This document shows, in pieces, positions 30,527-40,973 of a stretch of DNA of 64,000 nt. The stretch is taken from the NCBI GenBank assembly GCA_029339505.1, contig JAQISU010000156.1, positions 1 through 64,000 on the forward strand, written 5' to 3'. Positions within the stretch are counted from its first letter, which is position 1; every line of letters starts with the position of its first letter. The position numbers and the translations under genes are program-made. The DNA is from Unio delphinus. Lineage: Eukaryota > Mollusca > Bivalvia > Unionida > Unionidae. The notes under the pieces are model-generated. The model did no database searches. It had not been told where the DNA came from and worked only from the letters and a program-made list of their open reading frames with translations.

Positions 30527-31168
30527 GATACGATATCGTGTCCTAGGGTCTGCTAAATTTATTGTCACAAATCCGTGTGGTTTTGACTGAGCGTGACTAA
30601 AGAAATTTCTAAATTGATTATGATTCATATCACCGCTGCACCAGGTCTGATGAATATTTCGTAGCGTATGAGTATCAACGCCGTTAAATACACACAACAC
30701 ATTGCAATTATCTCTGATCACTTTTGGTATTTGTGTGTACCGTTGAGTGACATAGATCACATCAGTGTTTTTATGCCTGCCTCGGGAAAATATTCTAGCA
30801 GGATTTTTTTGATTATCTAACATGATATCATCGTATACCACTAAATTGTTAATACTTCCATCAATAGCATCAATGCTCGGGGCTTCCTCTATATCAGTAA
30901 TAAACTCAATAAAATCTTCATCGATTTGAAATTCTTTTGCTTTCTCGTTAAAATCCTTTAGCACTTCATATCATCGCTGATCGTCTACACTCGGGGCTAT
31001 TAAATACAATTTGTTCCATTTCATCCATCTCGTTATCAAATTAAGTAGCAGTTGTGTCTTTCCGCTTCCAGATGGTCCGATTATAATCATTCTAATTGAA
31101 TTCGGCAACATTTCATGATGTTTAATAGGTTCCCGTCGTCGGGTAGCTGAATAATCAATTATATTCAT
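30503..31168 (-). pseudogene. Packaging ATPase (FtsK/HerA-type) with one nonsense codon
   Basis: About 222 codons from the ATG at 31168 (MNIIDYSATR) to the stop at 30503. Walker A GPSGSGKTQ lies at residues 31-39 and Walker B VVYDDIML in the middle; RIFSRGRHKNTD and VTQRYTQIPKVIRDN are typical of Polinton/adintovirus packaging ATPases. A TGA at 30971-30973 replaces the Cys codon seen in copy 1 after VDDQR. The rest of the frame is intact and the C-terminus complete, unlike copy 1. The 3' end enters the TIR. Confidence 0.9.
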
Positions 31169-31185
31169 GCCGTTATATATAAATT
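31169..31185. promoter_or_regulatory. 17 bp divergent intergenic spacer (copy 2)
   Basis: Between the ATPase and zinc-ribbon ATGs; AT-rich, same length as in copy 1 (15195-15211). Confidence 0.45.
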
Positions 31186-31365
31186 ATGGATCTATATTGT
31201 GTGAAGTGTAAAAAACGTACTGGCACAGATGACTTGACGACGATTACAACTAAAAATAACCGATCAGCGCTTTCTGGTAAATGCGTACAATGTAGTACAA
31301 AGAAATTTAGATTTGTTTCTAAACCCAAGGAACTCAAGGAACCTTTAAAAAAAACGAGGAGGTGA
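31186..31365 (+). CDS. Small zinc-ribbon protein (DUF5679-like)
   Basis: 59 residues with CVKCKK near the N-terminus and CVQCSTKKFRF later, forming a four-Cys ribbon around TTKNNRSALSGK. The end LKKTRR and TGA is shared with copy 1, although the preceding residues differ. The sequence from the A8 run through the TGA into the PLA2 frame is identical in both copies, suggesting selection on the overlap. Confidence 0.72.
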   Translation: MDLYCVKCKKRTGTDDLTTITTKNNRSALSGKCVQCSTKKFRFVSKPKELKEPLKKTRR

Positions 31366-31714
31366 TATCGCAGCCAAGCTAACTAAACTCCCTGGAACCC
31401 CATGGGCAAAATACCCTGGAGAAAAGCACCTTCCAGGATATAGCTACTGTGGACCGGGAACAAGACTTGATATCAGACTCAATGATCAAAATCAGCCCCG
31501 ACCCGGTGAGGAACCAATAAACGCTATTGATAAGGCCTGTCACCTTCATGATGTATCTTATAAAAGCAGTAATCTGCAGCACAGGCATCTAGCAGATGTG
31601 AAATTAATTCATGCGTTAAATGCTATTTCTGATAAATCTTTCAAAGAAAAATTGGCTTCCTTTTTGATAAAATCGGCTATGAAAAGTAAATTGATGTTAG
31701 GTGCTGGTAATTAA
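31349..31714 (+). CDS. Parvovirus-type phospholipase A2 domain protein, no ATG
   Basis: Open from the codon after a TAA at 31346 to the TAA at 31712. GGDIAAKLTKLPGTPWAKYP leads into a complete PLA2 core: GYSYCGPGTRLDIRL (Ca-binding loop) and CHLHDVSYKSS (catalytic His-Asp), then helices ending MLGAGN. The frame is +1 to the zinc-ribbon gene and has no ATG before the domain. Related elements often carry zinc ribbon and PLA2 as one protein (from memory), so a fusion by +1 shift or slippage at A8 (31347-31354) is likely. The enzyme would act on membranes during particle entry. Confidence 0.78.
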   Translation, partial: KKRGGDIAAKLTKLPGTPWAKYPGEKHLPGYSYCGPGTRLDIRLNDQNQPRPGEEPINAIDKACHLHDVSYKSSNLQHRHLADVKLIHALNAISDKSFKEKLASFLIKSAMKSKLMLGAGN

Positions 31715-31721
31715 TAACAAC

Positions 31722-32675
31722 ATGGAATCTATTTATTATTCCCCAAGAGGATACTGGAGGGGTAAATCAGCAATCCATAAACTCGCTAGCGCTGCGAAAG
31801 TGAAAAAAACCACTGCGGCTCATTGGTTATCCAAACAGGCACTATGGCAAATTTATCTACCACCGCCTAAACAAATCAATTTCTCGCATTTTGATGTGAC
31901 CGGACCCAATGAAGTTCATCAGGCTGATATATTATTTCTGCCACATGATCGTGGTTACAAATACGCATTAACCGTAGTTGATATTGCAAGTCGATACAAA
32001 GAAGCAGAACCGTTAAAAACAAAATCAGCCACTGAAGTGGCTTCTGCATTTGAAAGGATTTATCGAAGGAGTCCTCTGCACAGGCCAAATCTGTTACAAG
32101 TTGATCCGGGCAAGGAATTTCAGGGTGCAGTGTTATCAATAATGAAAAATCATAAAGTCACTATCAGACGAGGACATACTGCGCTACATCGTGATCAGGC
32201 CATTGTAGAACGGTTTAATAAAACCCTTGCTGAGCGGTTATTTGGATATCAATACGCAAAAGAATTCATCCAAGAAAAAAGATCCCGTGAATGGGTTAAA
32301 AGGTTACCAGCTGTGATTACTGCACTGAATAACGAGATTACTAGAACCATCAACATGAAACCTATCAATGCGATTAAAAAGAAGTCAATACCTGAAATGG
32401 AAATTCAAAAAGATTTTAGCGTTTCCCAACCAATTCTTGGTAGTAATGTCATTGTGAGGTACTTATACGAACCAGGAGAGCTTGAGGGTGGCACAAAAAG
32501 GGCTACTGATCCTATTTGGAGTGTTACTGCACACAAGATATCTAGTATAACACGATCTACGGGTAGACCTCCAATCTATAAACTGGATTCAACTGCCCCT
32601 CAACGGGGTTTTACTAGACAACAATTACAAGTGATACCTGAGGATACTCAATTACCACCGCATGGGCTTAACTAG
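31722..32675 (+). CDS. Retroviral-type DDE integrase
   Basis: 317 residues from the ATG at 31722; the frame extends upstream to a GTG at 31701, but MESIYYSPRG is shared with copy 1. Catalytic residues: Asp69 in EVHQADILFL, Asp128 in LQVDPGKEF, Glu163 in AIVERFNKTL, giving a DDE triad with about 34 residues between the second Asp and Glu. An N-terminal helical, Lys/Ala-rich segment precedes the core; no HHCC finger or chromodomain is obvious. It would join element ends to host DNA with a short target duplication, consistent with the ATTTG flanks. Intact. It overlaps the convergent polymerase gene by 8 bases. Confidence 0.95.
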   Translation: MESIYYSPRGYWRGKSAIHKLASAAKVKKTTAAHWLSKQALWQIYLPPPKQINFSHFDVTGPNEVHQADILFLPHDRGYKYALTVVDIASRYKEAEPLKTKSATEVASAFERIYRRSPLHRPNLLQVDPGKEFQGAVLSIMKNHKVTIRRGHTALHRDQAIVERFNKTLAERLFGYQYAKEFIQEKRSREWVKRLPAVITALNNEITRTINMKPINAIKKKSIPEMEIQKDFSVSQPILGSNVIVRYLYEPGELEGGTKRATDPIWSVTAHKISSITRSTGRPPIYKLDSTAPQRGFTRQQLQVIPEDTQLPPHGLN

Positions 32676-35600
32676 CACCCTTGCTTCTATTGCACTCAAG
32701 ACAAGTCAACATCACATTATTTCTGACATGACCGAGATTGTTATTTTTTCTGTCAACGGTGAATTGGCGAGGATCCTTATCCGAATACTGCCAACGCATT
32801 ATACAATTGCAACTTGCGCAGTGATTATTTTGTTGTTGCTTCAAAGTGATTATTAATTCAGCATCAATATCAAATTCTCGTTGTTTTTTTGGGTCTTGTT
32901 GTTTGTAACCGGAGAGTTTTTTATCAATAATATCATCTATTGTGGTGTCATTATAATCGCCAATGATTTCATCATCGAAGACAATTCTTCGAAGCTGATT
33001 TATTTTTCGTACTCTAGACACTGCGAGATAGACTAAATTCGACCATTCTATGCGATTATCTACCATCCAAACAATTGTATCCGATATAGTCAATCCCTGT
33101 GAAGAGTGTATTGTTGCTGCATAACCTAGCGTCCATGGGGATTTATTAGCACGCAATGCATCTTCAACAACATTGATATCAACCAGCACAATATCATTTA
33201 ATACGAGAATCTGCTTTTCACACCCTGACTCTGTCAGGCCTGGAATATAAACTTCGATGTTCTGTTTTCGTGTATCCGATGGCCTATAACATAACGGTAC
33301 TGGAAGTGTTGCAAATTTTTGTTTATGCAATTCAAATAACTTCATCTGAAGTGTGTCCCTGACTATTTTTCTACTTGCAATGATTAAATCATTTGGTCTC
33401 CACGCTTCCCAAAACTCATTCATGGGAGTTTCCGAAATTATTTCACGGGCTATTTCACACTGGATTTTATCCGGTTGTAATCTAATTAGTTTCTTCAATT
33501 CTTTTAATTCATTATCAAGTGATCTATGATCGGAATCAACTTCTTCATAATAGTCTACAAAACCCTTTAGCCATTCATGGGGGGATGCACCGACAAATGG
33601 TGGTGGTTGGCCGTGATCACCGCACATGACGACTTTTGTATTCTTCAATAACAACCACTCAAGAAATATTTTTAAGACATCTTCGGACACTGTGTCTATT
33701 TCATCCCAAATGATAATTTCAGGAATAAATTTCTCTCCCATGCGCTCAGGAGTCCATTTATCTCCCTTCCATCTAAAGAAACTATGATAAGTGCAGGCAT
33801 TTACCCCTCTCTGTATCATTTCTCTTGCAAGTCTGTGAGTCGGTGTTAGCACAATCATGTTTGGATTGGAAACACGAAATAACTCAATTGCCCGGGTTGT
33901 TTTTCCTGACCCACCACAGCCGTTTAAATAAACTGTTTTATATCTACAGATTGGATCAGAAATCGGTGGTGCACTAGAAAATTCTGAACACTGATTGCTT
34001 TCTAAGTAATTTTTTTCAATGGTAACATCTGCTGATGGAATATAATCATGAAGCATTTCCTTCTTAATTCTCCATGACCCCCATTTCTCGTTGCCAGTAG
34101 CCTTAAAATCAGCCATTTTGCTATTTATGTAAAATGAGTCAGTAGCAACTCTAACTGCGGTGGTAGGAAATCTATTGATCATTGAAAACAGATTGATAGA
34201 AGCATAACCAAGCATAGAAGCTCTCAAATGTGTGTACTGCGGATGGTATCCATCAGTGTAAGTAACAATTGTACCCAATTTGGTTCCATCGGACATAAAT
34301 GCGTCCTTACGATTGACATATAAGCCCTTATTCGTTAAATCCGTGATTACAAAATCGTATTCAGCATTGTCTATAATCAATCGTGAAGAATATTTCGTAT
34401 TATCATCTTTGCCACCTTGAGTAAATTTACCGATTATTCTTCGTCCAAGATTTTTTGCTTCATTGTTTCTGATTTCAAATAACTGTCTGGACCAATCCAT
34501 GATTTGTTGTTCATTAAAATCAGGAAACAGTTTTCGCTCTTCGCTAATTATTTTTTCTAGATCAGGTTGTGGTAACCAGACTGATTTCTGTGCTCGATAG
34601 GATATAATTGCTTCACTGACAATTAATGATTTTAACATCTTACAATCAAGCATATACCGTAATAACACTATTGGCATCCAGTGTTTTTCAGACATGTGTT
34701 TACCAATCCAAAGATAACTACACGGATGAAGCCCTGCAGCCATTTCAAATGATGCTACACAAGCGAATCCGGTTAAATCAAAATCAGGAAGTGGTCCATT
34801 AATAGCAACACGGGTCATTTCGTGTGTAGGGTGTCCAAATCGTTTGAAATATTTCTCACACTCTCCATACCCAAGAAAACTTCCTGGATAACACGCAATC
34901 ATATCAACTGAAATAACGGTATCAGCGGTGTATTTTGTGTTCCATAATCCTCCATGGCTGTATTCAAGACAGGACAATTTGACATCTGATAAGAACTCAC
35001 TTCGGGTTGGTTTCCACGCGTTTTTCTTTCGAGCAAAATGTGCTGCAACTGATGGAAGTGTAAAACAGTTTGCTAATAATTGATCGTTGTCTTCCTCTTC
35101 CCCAGAAAACTCACTAGCTAGTTGTTTCATTTGATTATGCAGTTCTTCAGTACGGTACAATTCTCCGTTGGGCCTTACAAACTGATCAAATCTACATTCT
35201 TCGTCTGAAGTACTATGAAATAGCCACACTGACACAGGATAGTTTTTACTCAAATGGTAAATAGCATCAAATAATTTCTACTCTGAAAAAACTCTTCGGT
35301 TTGGGATAGATATTTTACGGTTCTATCCCGTGGGAATATTGTTACTGCAGATGACCACGCGTGTGCGTTATGATCAATAATTTCAATGGGAGCTCCCTGT
35401 GATTTATATTTCGATTTGTATAATACTTCACCGGTGATTGTTCTTACCGATATTGGAAATCTCAATGATGTTTCTAATTTAGTTATATCCTGAATTGTTG
35501 CCCCATGCTCTTTTACCGTGAACTCCAACTCGGTTATTTTTTTTCGTCTTAGATCAGTTAGTTTATTTCCCCGGGACGCATTTGTGAAGTGTTCCATTAT

Positions 35601-36114
35601 TCGTGTTGCTACACAATTGAGCCCTGTCGAATATTTCATGGGTGCTAGTTTTGCAATATCAGGTTTGTCATTGAGTGGATATATCCCGTAAACAACTACT
35701 GTGACAGGATAAGATTTTTCGTAGTAGGGTTTATCAAGTCCAGTCAAAATTCCTGGTTTTGAATCCTGAGTCACAGTGACAGTTATGAATAGGCTCGTAT
35801 TTGTCCCTAATGATCCATTTTCCATTATCACGGATAAGGAATTTTATTCGAAAAAAATTTCTTTCTTCCCCAACATTTGAGATTATCACTGCTGCTTTTT
35901 CATCATTCATGGTAGCGTCAACAACACCATCAATTCGAAATGTTGACCAACAATGAGCTGCCCCATCACGCTTGAATTCATTAAAACAGTCTCTGATTTT
36001 ACTAATCAAGGTTCTATCAAGAATTTTATTCTTTGGTGTATCAGAAACTCTATCAAGATTGAATTGAACACTTTTCCAGGGCTTAATTTTCGATAATCTC
36101 TCGAACTCTTTCAT
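32668..36114 (-). pseudogene. Family B DNA polymerase fused to SF1 helicase and HNH domain
   Basis: A ~1,150-codon gene broken twice near its 5' end: a deletion/frameshift near 35785 and another near 35285. The remaining 861-residue ORF (32668-35253) holds polymerase motif A (ISVDMIACYP, Asp117), motif B (AKNLGRRIIGKF), motif C (RVATDSFYI) and a GSWRIKKE block. It also holds helicase Walker A GCGGSGKT (445-452), Walker B IIIWDEID, VVMCGDHGQPPPF, GYAATIHSSQGL (motif V) and LVYLAVSRVRK (motif VI). The C-terminus carries an HNH-type module with CASC, VDRKNN, GHVRNN and CLECN. No clear 3'-5' exonuclease motifs are seen in the N-terminal ~300 residues. It probably replicates the element genome. 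The motif B Asn and Tyr and the first Asp of motif C (DTDS reads ATDS) are altered. Confidence 0.88.
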
Positions 36115-36156
36115 ACTATAATTAAAACAAGCATTTAAATGAAAGATTTAAGTATA
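36115..36156. promoter_or_regulatory. 42 bp divergent AT-rich spacer (copy 2)
   Basis: Between the polymerase ATG (36114) and the Cys-rich gene ATG (36157), with ATAATTAAAACAAGCATTTA and AGTATA. It matches 19213-19254 in length and much of its sequence. Confidence 0.5.
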
Positions 36157-36480
36157 ATGAATCATTGCAAATGGCTTATGATTGGATCAGTGACACCGTG
36201 TAACAAATCATGCAGAAATGAATTCTGTTGGTATCATATGCAAAGCTTTCGTCGTGGAAGCCTTGGTCCGTTACCCTGTATTCGATGTGGGGTTGGGGTT
36301 AGGGGAAGGTCGCAATTATGTCTTAGGTGTGGCGGCAAACGATACAGGGAACTAAAACGCTATTATGATAAAAGAATAAAAAATACTGTCATTGACCCCA
36401 ACGATGACAAAATCATAAAGACTCCTCAAGATTATATACAGAGACTTATAATTAAACCAAACAATGAATTAGAAAAATAG
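36157..36480 (+). CDS. Small Cys-rich protein with two zinc motifs
   Basis: The ATG at 36157 (MNHCKW) is preferred over the in-frame ATG at 36139 because it aligns with copy 1 and leaves the 42 bp spacer. 107 residues: HC...PCNKSCRNEFCWYH, then a ribbon CIRC...CLRC, then KRYRELKRYYDKR and a Lys/Ile-rich tail. Intact here, with one stop in copy 1. Nucleic-acid binding, perhaps regulatory, is inferred from zinc motifs and basic charge only. Confidence 0.65.
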   Translation: MNHCKWLMIGSVTPCNKSCRNEFCWYHMQSFRRGSLGPLPCIRCGVGVRGRSQLCLRCGGKRYRELKRYYDKRIKNTVIDPNDDKIIKTPQDYIQRLIIKPNNELEK

Positions 36481-36493
36481 TGTTATTATACAA

Positions 36494-36808
36494 ATGAACC
36501 AAGAATTCAGACCTCACCCGTGCTTGTTAATTATGAAGCATCCCGTGATGGTATTATCAGAAACCGCAGATTGAAGAATCCAGTTGGATTTGTGGTATTT
36601 GATGTTTAGTGCTGGGAAGAAAAAATATCTCTGTCACAGATTCGTCTTCGAGGTGTTTAATGGATTGATCAAGGATGGTTATGTTATTGATCATATTGAT
36701 TCCGATTCTCAGAATAATTCTTTACCAAATCTACAGGCTATTTCAAAAGAGACAGGACAAAAAATTCGATTTTCGTATGTCTATAACACCAAGGGAGACA
36801 ACTCTTAA
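36494..36808 (+). pseudogene. HNH homing-type endonuclease, decayed
   Basis: Equivalent to 19603-20075. A missing base near 36520 shifts the frame after the first ~9 codons, a gap near 36588 brings a second shift, and the frame then gives YLCHRFVFEVFNG and VIDHIDSDSQNNSLPNLQ before ending early at 36808. The catalytic HNH His and Asn are recognisable. The NUMOD1 tail of copy 1 is lost. Confidence 0.8.
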
Positions 36809-38727
36809 ATATAACCAATGGATATAACCAAGGGAGTTATCATTGTGATTTAGCGGCTGGGTATTGTTTTATAAGAAAAGAAATATTTTCTTTTTTTTTT
36901 AGTGTTTAAGTCAAATATTCGGTCTCCTTTAAATACCGTGAAACACCATTAATAAGTAATTTAAGAAAATAAAATAACACCCTGTGGATTGCTGTATTAG
37001 TGACTTTATATACTTTCTCCCTTAGATTGTGTTAACTTGTTTATGGGTTATTGTGATTCAGCGGCTGGGCGTTGTTTTGTAAGAAAAGAAATGTTTTCAA
37101 ACAATTTTATTCTTTTTTCTAGTGTTTAATGCAAATATTCAGTCTCATTTAAGTACCGTGAAACACCATTAATAAGTAATTCAAGAAAATAAAATAGCAC
37201 ACCTTGCGGATTGCTGTATTAAGTCTTCTTATATACTCTCTCCCTTAGATGGTGTCGGGTTGATAAGGGAGGGAATAACAACCCCTCCCACCTAAATGGG
37301 TGCCGACATGGCACCTATAAAAGATGTACAAATGCCCCTAGAGAGCGGCTACATCTATAAAAATTACATTACAGTATGGCGTGGGTTATTTCCCCCTAAA
37401 TTGTGATTCAGCGGCTTGGGCTATAATTAATTAGAAAAGAAATCAAATATAAAATGTTTTCAAACGATTATATTCTTTTTTTTAGTGCTTTATGCAAATA
37501 TTCTGTCTCATTTAAATACTGTGAAGCACCATTAACAAGTAATTCAAGAAAATAAAATAACACACTCTGTGGATTGACGCTGCTGTATTAGTCACCTTAT
37601 ATACTAAATGAAAGGTTTAAAGCTGGGGCTTTCAAGGCCAATCCGACCAGTCAAAAAATAACCCACGCCATTGACACGTGTGCGTGGTTGACTTTTCTCA
37701 ATCATGCAACCGGGTTTAATTTCATGGGTTGCTTTGATTGGTCGGATTGGCCTTTGAAAATCAGCCCCGTCGTTTCATGTTTGTGATGTCTGTGCCGTCC
37801 CATCATCATTACATCATCATTGAATTATAATCCATCCTTAATTAAGTTAATTAAGTATATGTATACCTACAATCTGAATGGAGATATATACGGTATTTGT
37901 GCTGTCCTTAATTAAGTTAATTAAGTATATGTATACCTACAATTTGCCACAACACTCGAGTGGAGATATATACGGTATTTGTGCTGTCCTTAATTAAGTA
38001 TATGTTGTGACGTCACCCCAAGCATATCTTCTGGGCGGTCTAAGATGGCGTTTGCCACGTTAGGCCTCCCTTCCGGAGATGTATGTTTCGGGTTTCCTTT
38101 GGGCTTACTTGGATGTGAAGGCAACCAAGGAGTTCCAAAGATGTGTTGTCGTATATATGTAACCTCTAGGTCATTTCACGTAAACATACCCTCTTGTGAT
38201 TCTAACCCGTTATTTGACGAGTTAGATTCACTCTTAGGGGAATATGTTTCCGGTGAATGTAAATATAAATGACCTAAAATAAATAACATCCATGGATGTA
38301 ATTAGCTCTCCGTCACATTTGGGTAGCCCCGTATGGTGTTCAAAAATGAATTACCGGCCAAATAGGGTCAAATCGAGATCGAAGAAATCTCAGAAAAAAA
38401 AATGGAAATACTCAAAGAAAGAACTCTATGAGAGACACAGTGGCCTATATCAAGGGGGCCAAATGACTGATAACCGCTCATCATGGTTGTTATTTATTTT
38501 TGTCTGCATTTATATTTATATATACAGAATTAATTTTAAAAAATATATTTATATATACAGAATTAATTTTAAAAAATATAGTTATATATACAGAATTAAT
38601 TTTAAAAAGATATTTATATATACAGACTGAATTTTAAAAAAGATATTTATATATACAGACTGAATTTTAAAAATATTAACGGCTCATTTATTTTTGAAAA
38701 ATGAATTAGAAATATGTATTATCATAT
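36809..38727. repeat. Repeat-rich segment present only in copy 2
   Basis: No supported gene. 36844-37600 holds three diverged copies of a unit beginning GTGATT(T/C)AGCGGCT (36844, 37053, 37403). 37608-37655 and 37733-37778 are ~46 bp inverted arms sharing GGCCAATCCGACCA, a possible MITE-like hairpin. 37835-38003 repeats a TCCTTAATTAA unit three times (periods 70 and 82). 38515-38670 has five ~31 bp AT-rich units. Two ORFs (38045-38272, 38292-38630) show no recognisable domain and the second runs into the repeats. Copy 1 has about 160 bp here. Confidence 0.75.
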
Positions 38728-39084
38728 ATGAATTCTGAAATTATGAATAGCATCATAGTTGAAATTGCAAAATTGAAAAATCAGAATATTAAATTGTCAG
38801 ATGGGTTAAATCCTGATCAAATCAAGTCGGATTTTCAGGATATAGAATACGGAGTTAGCACTAACAAGTATATGTTACCAAAGAAATATGCACTCATCAA
38901 AAAAATTCAAAATTCTATTCGAGACTCTCTTGCATTTTCCAGTGAAGTAGGTGTGTTTGTTCCGTTATATACTATCGTGGAAGGAATACGAAAAGAATTG
39001 GGTAACGAATATGAATTGAAAAAGGAAGTTAATTCTAAAATTAGAAACTTACGAGCGTTAATTCAAGAAAATGAACTATTTTGA
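38728..39084 (+). CDS. Conserved ~118 aa protein of unknown function
   Basis: ATG start, 118 residues, homologous throughout to 20238-20594. Charged and helical; shared blocks IAKLKNQ, DIEYG, YMLPKKYALIKKIQ and RKELGNEYE. No Cys pair, membrane helix or known motif seen. Its conservation in both copies while neighbours have decayed suggests a real role. Confidence 0.75.
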   Translation: MNSEIMNSIIVEIAKLKNQNIKLSDGLNPDQIKSDFQDIEYGVSTNKYMLPKKYALIKKIQNSIRDSLAFSSEVGVFVPLYTIVEGIRKELGNEYELKKEVNSKIRNLRALIQENELF

Positions 39085-39560
39085 TTGACCGACCCTCAAA
39101 AGATTTTGTCAGACAGTAAAATCTCCTTGAGATTTTCATTTTTTTGTCATTTTTTGATTGAATCAGTGAAAATATTTCACACTGCGAAAATAAAATAGAA
39201 TCCTAACTTTTAAGAACTTTTCCCTATGGAAATCGACTACTTGACCCTACGAGGTTTTTTGATGAAAATCGATGAAAAATGACGAAAACAGGCAAAAATT
39301 GATGAAAAATGGCTAAAAATCATCAAAAATGAGTTTTAACAGCTTTTCCTTATGGAAAATCCCATGTAAAATCGACTACTTGACTGTAAAATCTCTTTGA
39401 GATTTTCAACTGAAAACCACCAAAACTTTCAAAAAACAGGCAAAATCAATGAATAAAAAATAAAAATATTTCACAGCAATAAAAAATTGGACCGTTAAAG
39501 ATGGAATCATCGATGGGAAAAATTGTTTTACAATTGAAAAATGGTTTCTGATTTCAAATA
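39085..39560. promoter_or_regulatory. AT-rich intergenic region before the structural block
   Basis: Repeats of GATGAAAAATG/CATCAAAAATG and two copies of AATCGACTACTTGAC (39226, 39370) occur. The minus-strand 92 aa gene of copy 1 is absent. At 39531 CAATTGAAAAATGG resembles the first half of the late motif, 30 bases before the ATG at 39561. Confidence 0.4.
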
Positions 39561-40508
39561 ATGGTCAATGAAGCATTAACGACCCGATTGGCTCGTGAGC
39601 GACTAGATGCAATTAAGAAATTTATACCAATTCGCGACTCTGTAAGAAATAAACTGCAACAACGACAGAGTTTACAAACTGATTTTGCTCTGGGGTCTGA
39701 AGAGTTGTTTAAACCAGTAACCACAGCAACGAAAGGGGTAGAGCGTGCTTTACTGGGAGATGGTCCCGAGACGGGAAAATCTGTTATTGGTGAACTTGAA
39801 AAACTAGCAGCGAAAACTGAACAAACAAAACAAATGGAATCAAAAAGAACAGTAGATGATTTACGCGTGAGATTTAACGAGGAAGGGTTAGCAGAAATTG
39901 ATAAGACTGATCCAACAGAAATTCCTGCGCTTGTTGTTATGTCTTATGAAAACAGAAAAAAATGGTTGAAACCAGAACATCATAAGTTTGTTAAGAATTT
40001 CACTCATTGGGCTGATATATTTTATAAAATCAAAGCTAAAAAAAGTCAGATTAAGACAGATAGTGCATCATACATCGAATATATCAATGCGGTGGATATA
40101 GTGTATAATCAATACGAAGAGTATAAACAATCAAAATTGCGAGGAAAGCGACAGCAACCTGCAAAGAAAATATCTTTTTCACCTAAAAAACAACAACTAC
40201 CACCTGATGATGATGATGATGATGATTATTTACAAGAAACGGGTTTAGAAAAACTAGATGAAGCAGCTGGTTATAGCGGAAGTGGACTGCAAAATCCAAG
40301 GATTGGAAACACTTGTCCTGATAGTGTTATCAATGATATATCACGATTAGATGTTCTCATCGGAGGAAAACGAGCTGGAAATAACTCTCCAGAAATAATT
40401 AATGAAGCAGCTGATATCTGTAGACGGTTATTTGCCGGCGGTATCATGGATATCAAAACATATCGAGATTTCATTGACGAGTTAGCAAATGGGTATCATA
40501 GTGATTAA
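39561..40508 (+). CDS. First structural-block protein, ~315 aa
   Basis: An intact 315-residue ORF. The N-terminus is helical and basic (ALTTRLARERLDAIKKFIPI), the middle is highly charged with an Asp run (DDDDDDDD near residue 220), and the C-terminus is a compact domain (GGKRAGNNSPEIINEAADIC, then MDIKTYRDFIDEL). The C-terminal pattern is shared by proteins next to capsid genes in Polintons (from memory), but no function is known to me. Three copies or fragments occur in this window (21032, 29455, 39561). Confidence 0.7.
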   Translation: MVNEALTTRLARERLDAIKKFIPIRDSVRNKLQQRQSLQTDFALGSEELFKPVTTATKGVERALLGDGPETGKSVIGELEKLAAKTEQTKQMESKRTVDDLRVRFNEEGLAEIDKTDPTEIPALVVMSYENRKKWLKPEHHKFVKNFTHWADIFYKIKAKKSQIKTDSASYIEYINAVDIVYNQYEEYKQSKLRGKRQQPAKKISFSPKKQQLPPDDDDDDDYLQETGLEKLDEAAGYSGSGLQNPRIGNTCPDSVINDISRLDVLIGGKRAGNNSPEIINEAADICRRLFAGGIMDIKTYRDFIDELANGYHSD

Positions 40509-40510
40509 AT

Positions 40511-40541
40511 AACAATTGAAAACACTATTGTTTTTATAATA
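40511..40541 (+). promoter_or_regulatory. Late-type promoter motif
   Basis: AACAATTGAAAACACTATTG at 40511-40530, then TTTTTATAATA and the ATG at 40542. One base differs from the CACTAG core. Confidence 0.55.
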
Positions 40542-40973
40542 ATGATCGTACACTACAATCATGATAAACCAACCCTCGTCTATGTAGTTAATTCACGGTT
40601 TCCAGTTTATAAAGCATACTATGGAGATGGTTTAGGCAATACCATTTTAGGATTCTTTTCAAGAATGGCCCCAAAAGTGATGCCGTTAGCTAAACAGTTA
40701 TCAATGAAAGCCATTGATGTTATTCGTGATAAGGGTATTAGTACTGTTGGAGATCTTGCCGGGAAAGCGTTTTCAACTGCGAAGGATAAAATAACATCAT
40801 TAGTGAGGCGAAAAAAGAAACCGTTACCGTCTACAGCAGAAATGCCTGCAAGTGGTAGTAAAATTATAAATAACGCAGTAGATGAAAAACTAGCGTCGAT
40901 GGTAAATCAAGGGGACCAAAGCAATATTGCAAATATGATAGCGGGAAGTGGCTTTAAAAAACTACGTCGATGA
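40542..40973 (+). CDS. Basic minor virion/core protein
   Basis: 143 residues, homologous to 22145-22639 but with a shorter Pro/Thr linker. YGDGLGNTILGFFSRMAPK precedes an Ala/Lys helix (GKAFSTAKDKITSLVRRKKK) and the C-terminus reads AGSGFKKLRR. Position and composition suit a pVI/pX-like protein between DNA and capsid. Intact. Confidence 0.65.
   Translation: MIVHYNHDKPTLVYVVNSRFPVYKAYYGDGLGNTILGFFSRMAPKVMPLAKQLSMKAIDVIRDKGISTVGDLAGKAFSTAKDKITSLVRRKKKPLPSTAEMPASGSKIINNAVDEKLASMVNQGDQSNIANMIAGSGFKKLRR

Noticed and set aside
31355..31370. GAGGAGGTGAT as a perfect bacterial Shine-Dalgarno sequence
   Set aside because: The genome is animal and 18S rRNA lacks the matching sequence; the conservation is better explained by the overlapping frames.
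38045..38630. Two ORFs in the copy 2-specific segment
   Set aside because: No conserved motif, no counterpart in copy 1, and the second is largely repeat translation at its end.
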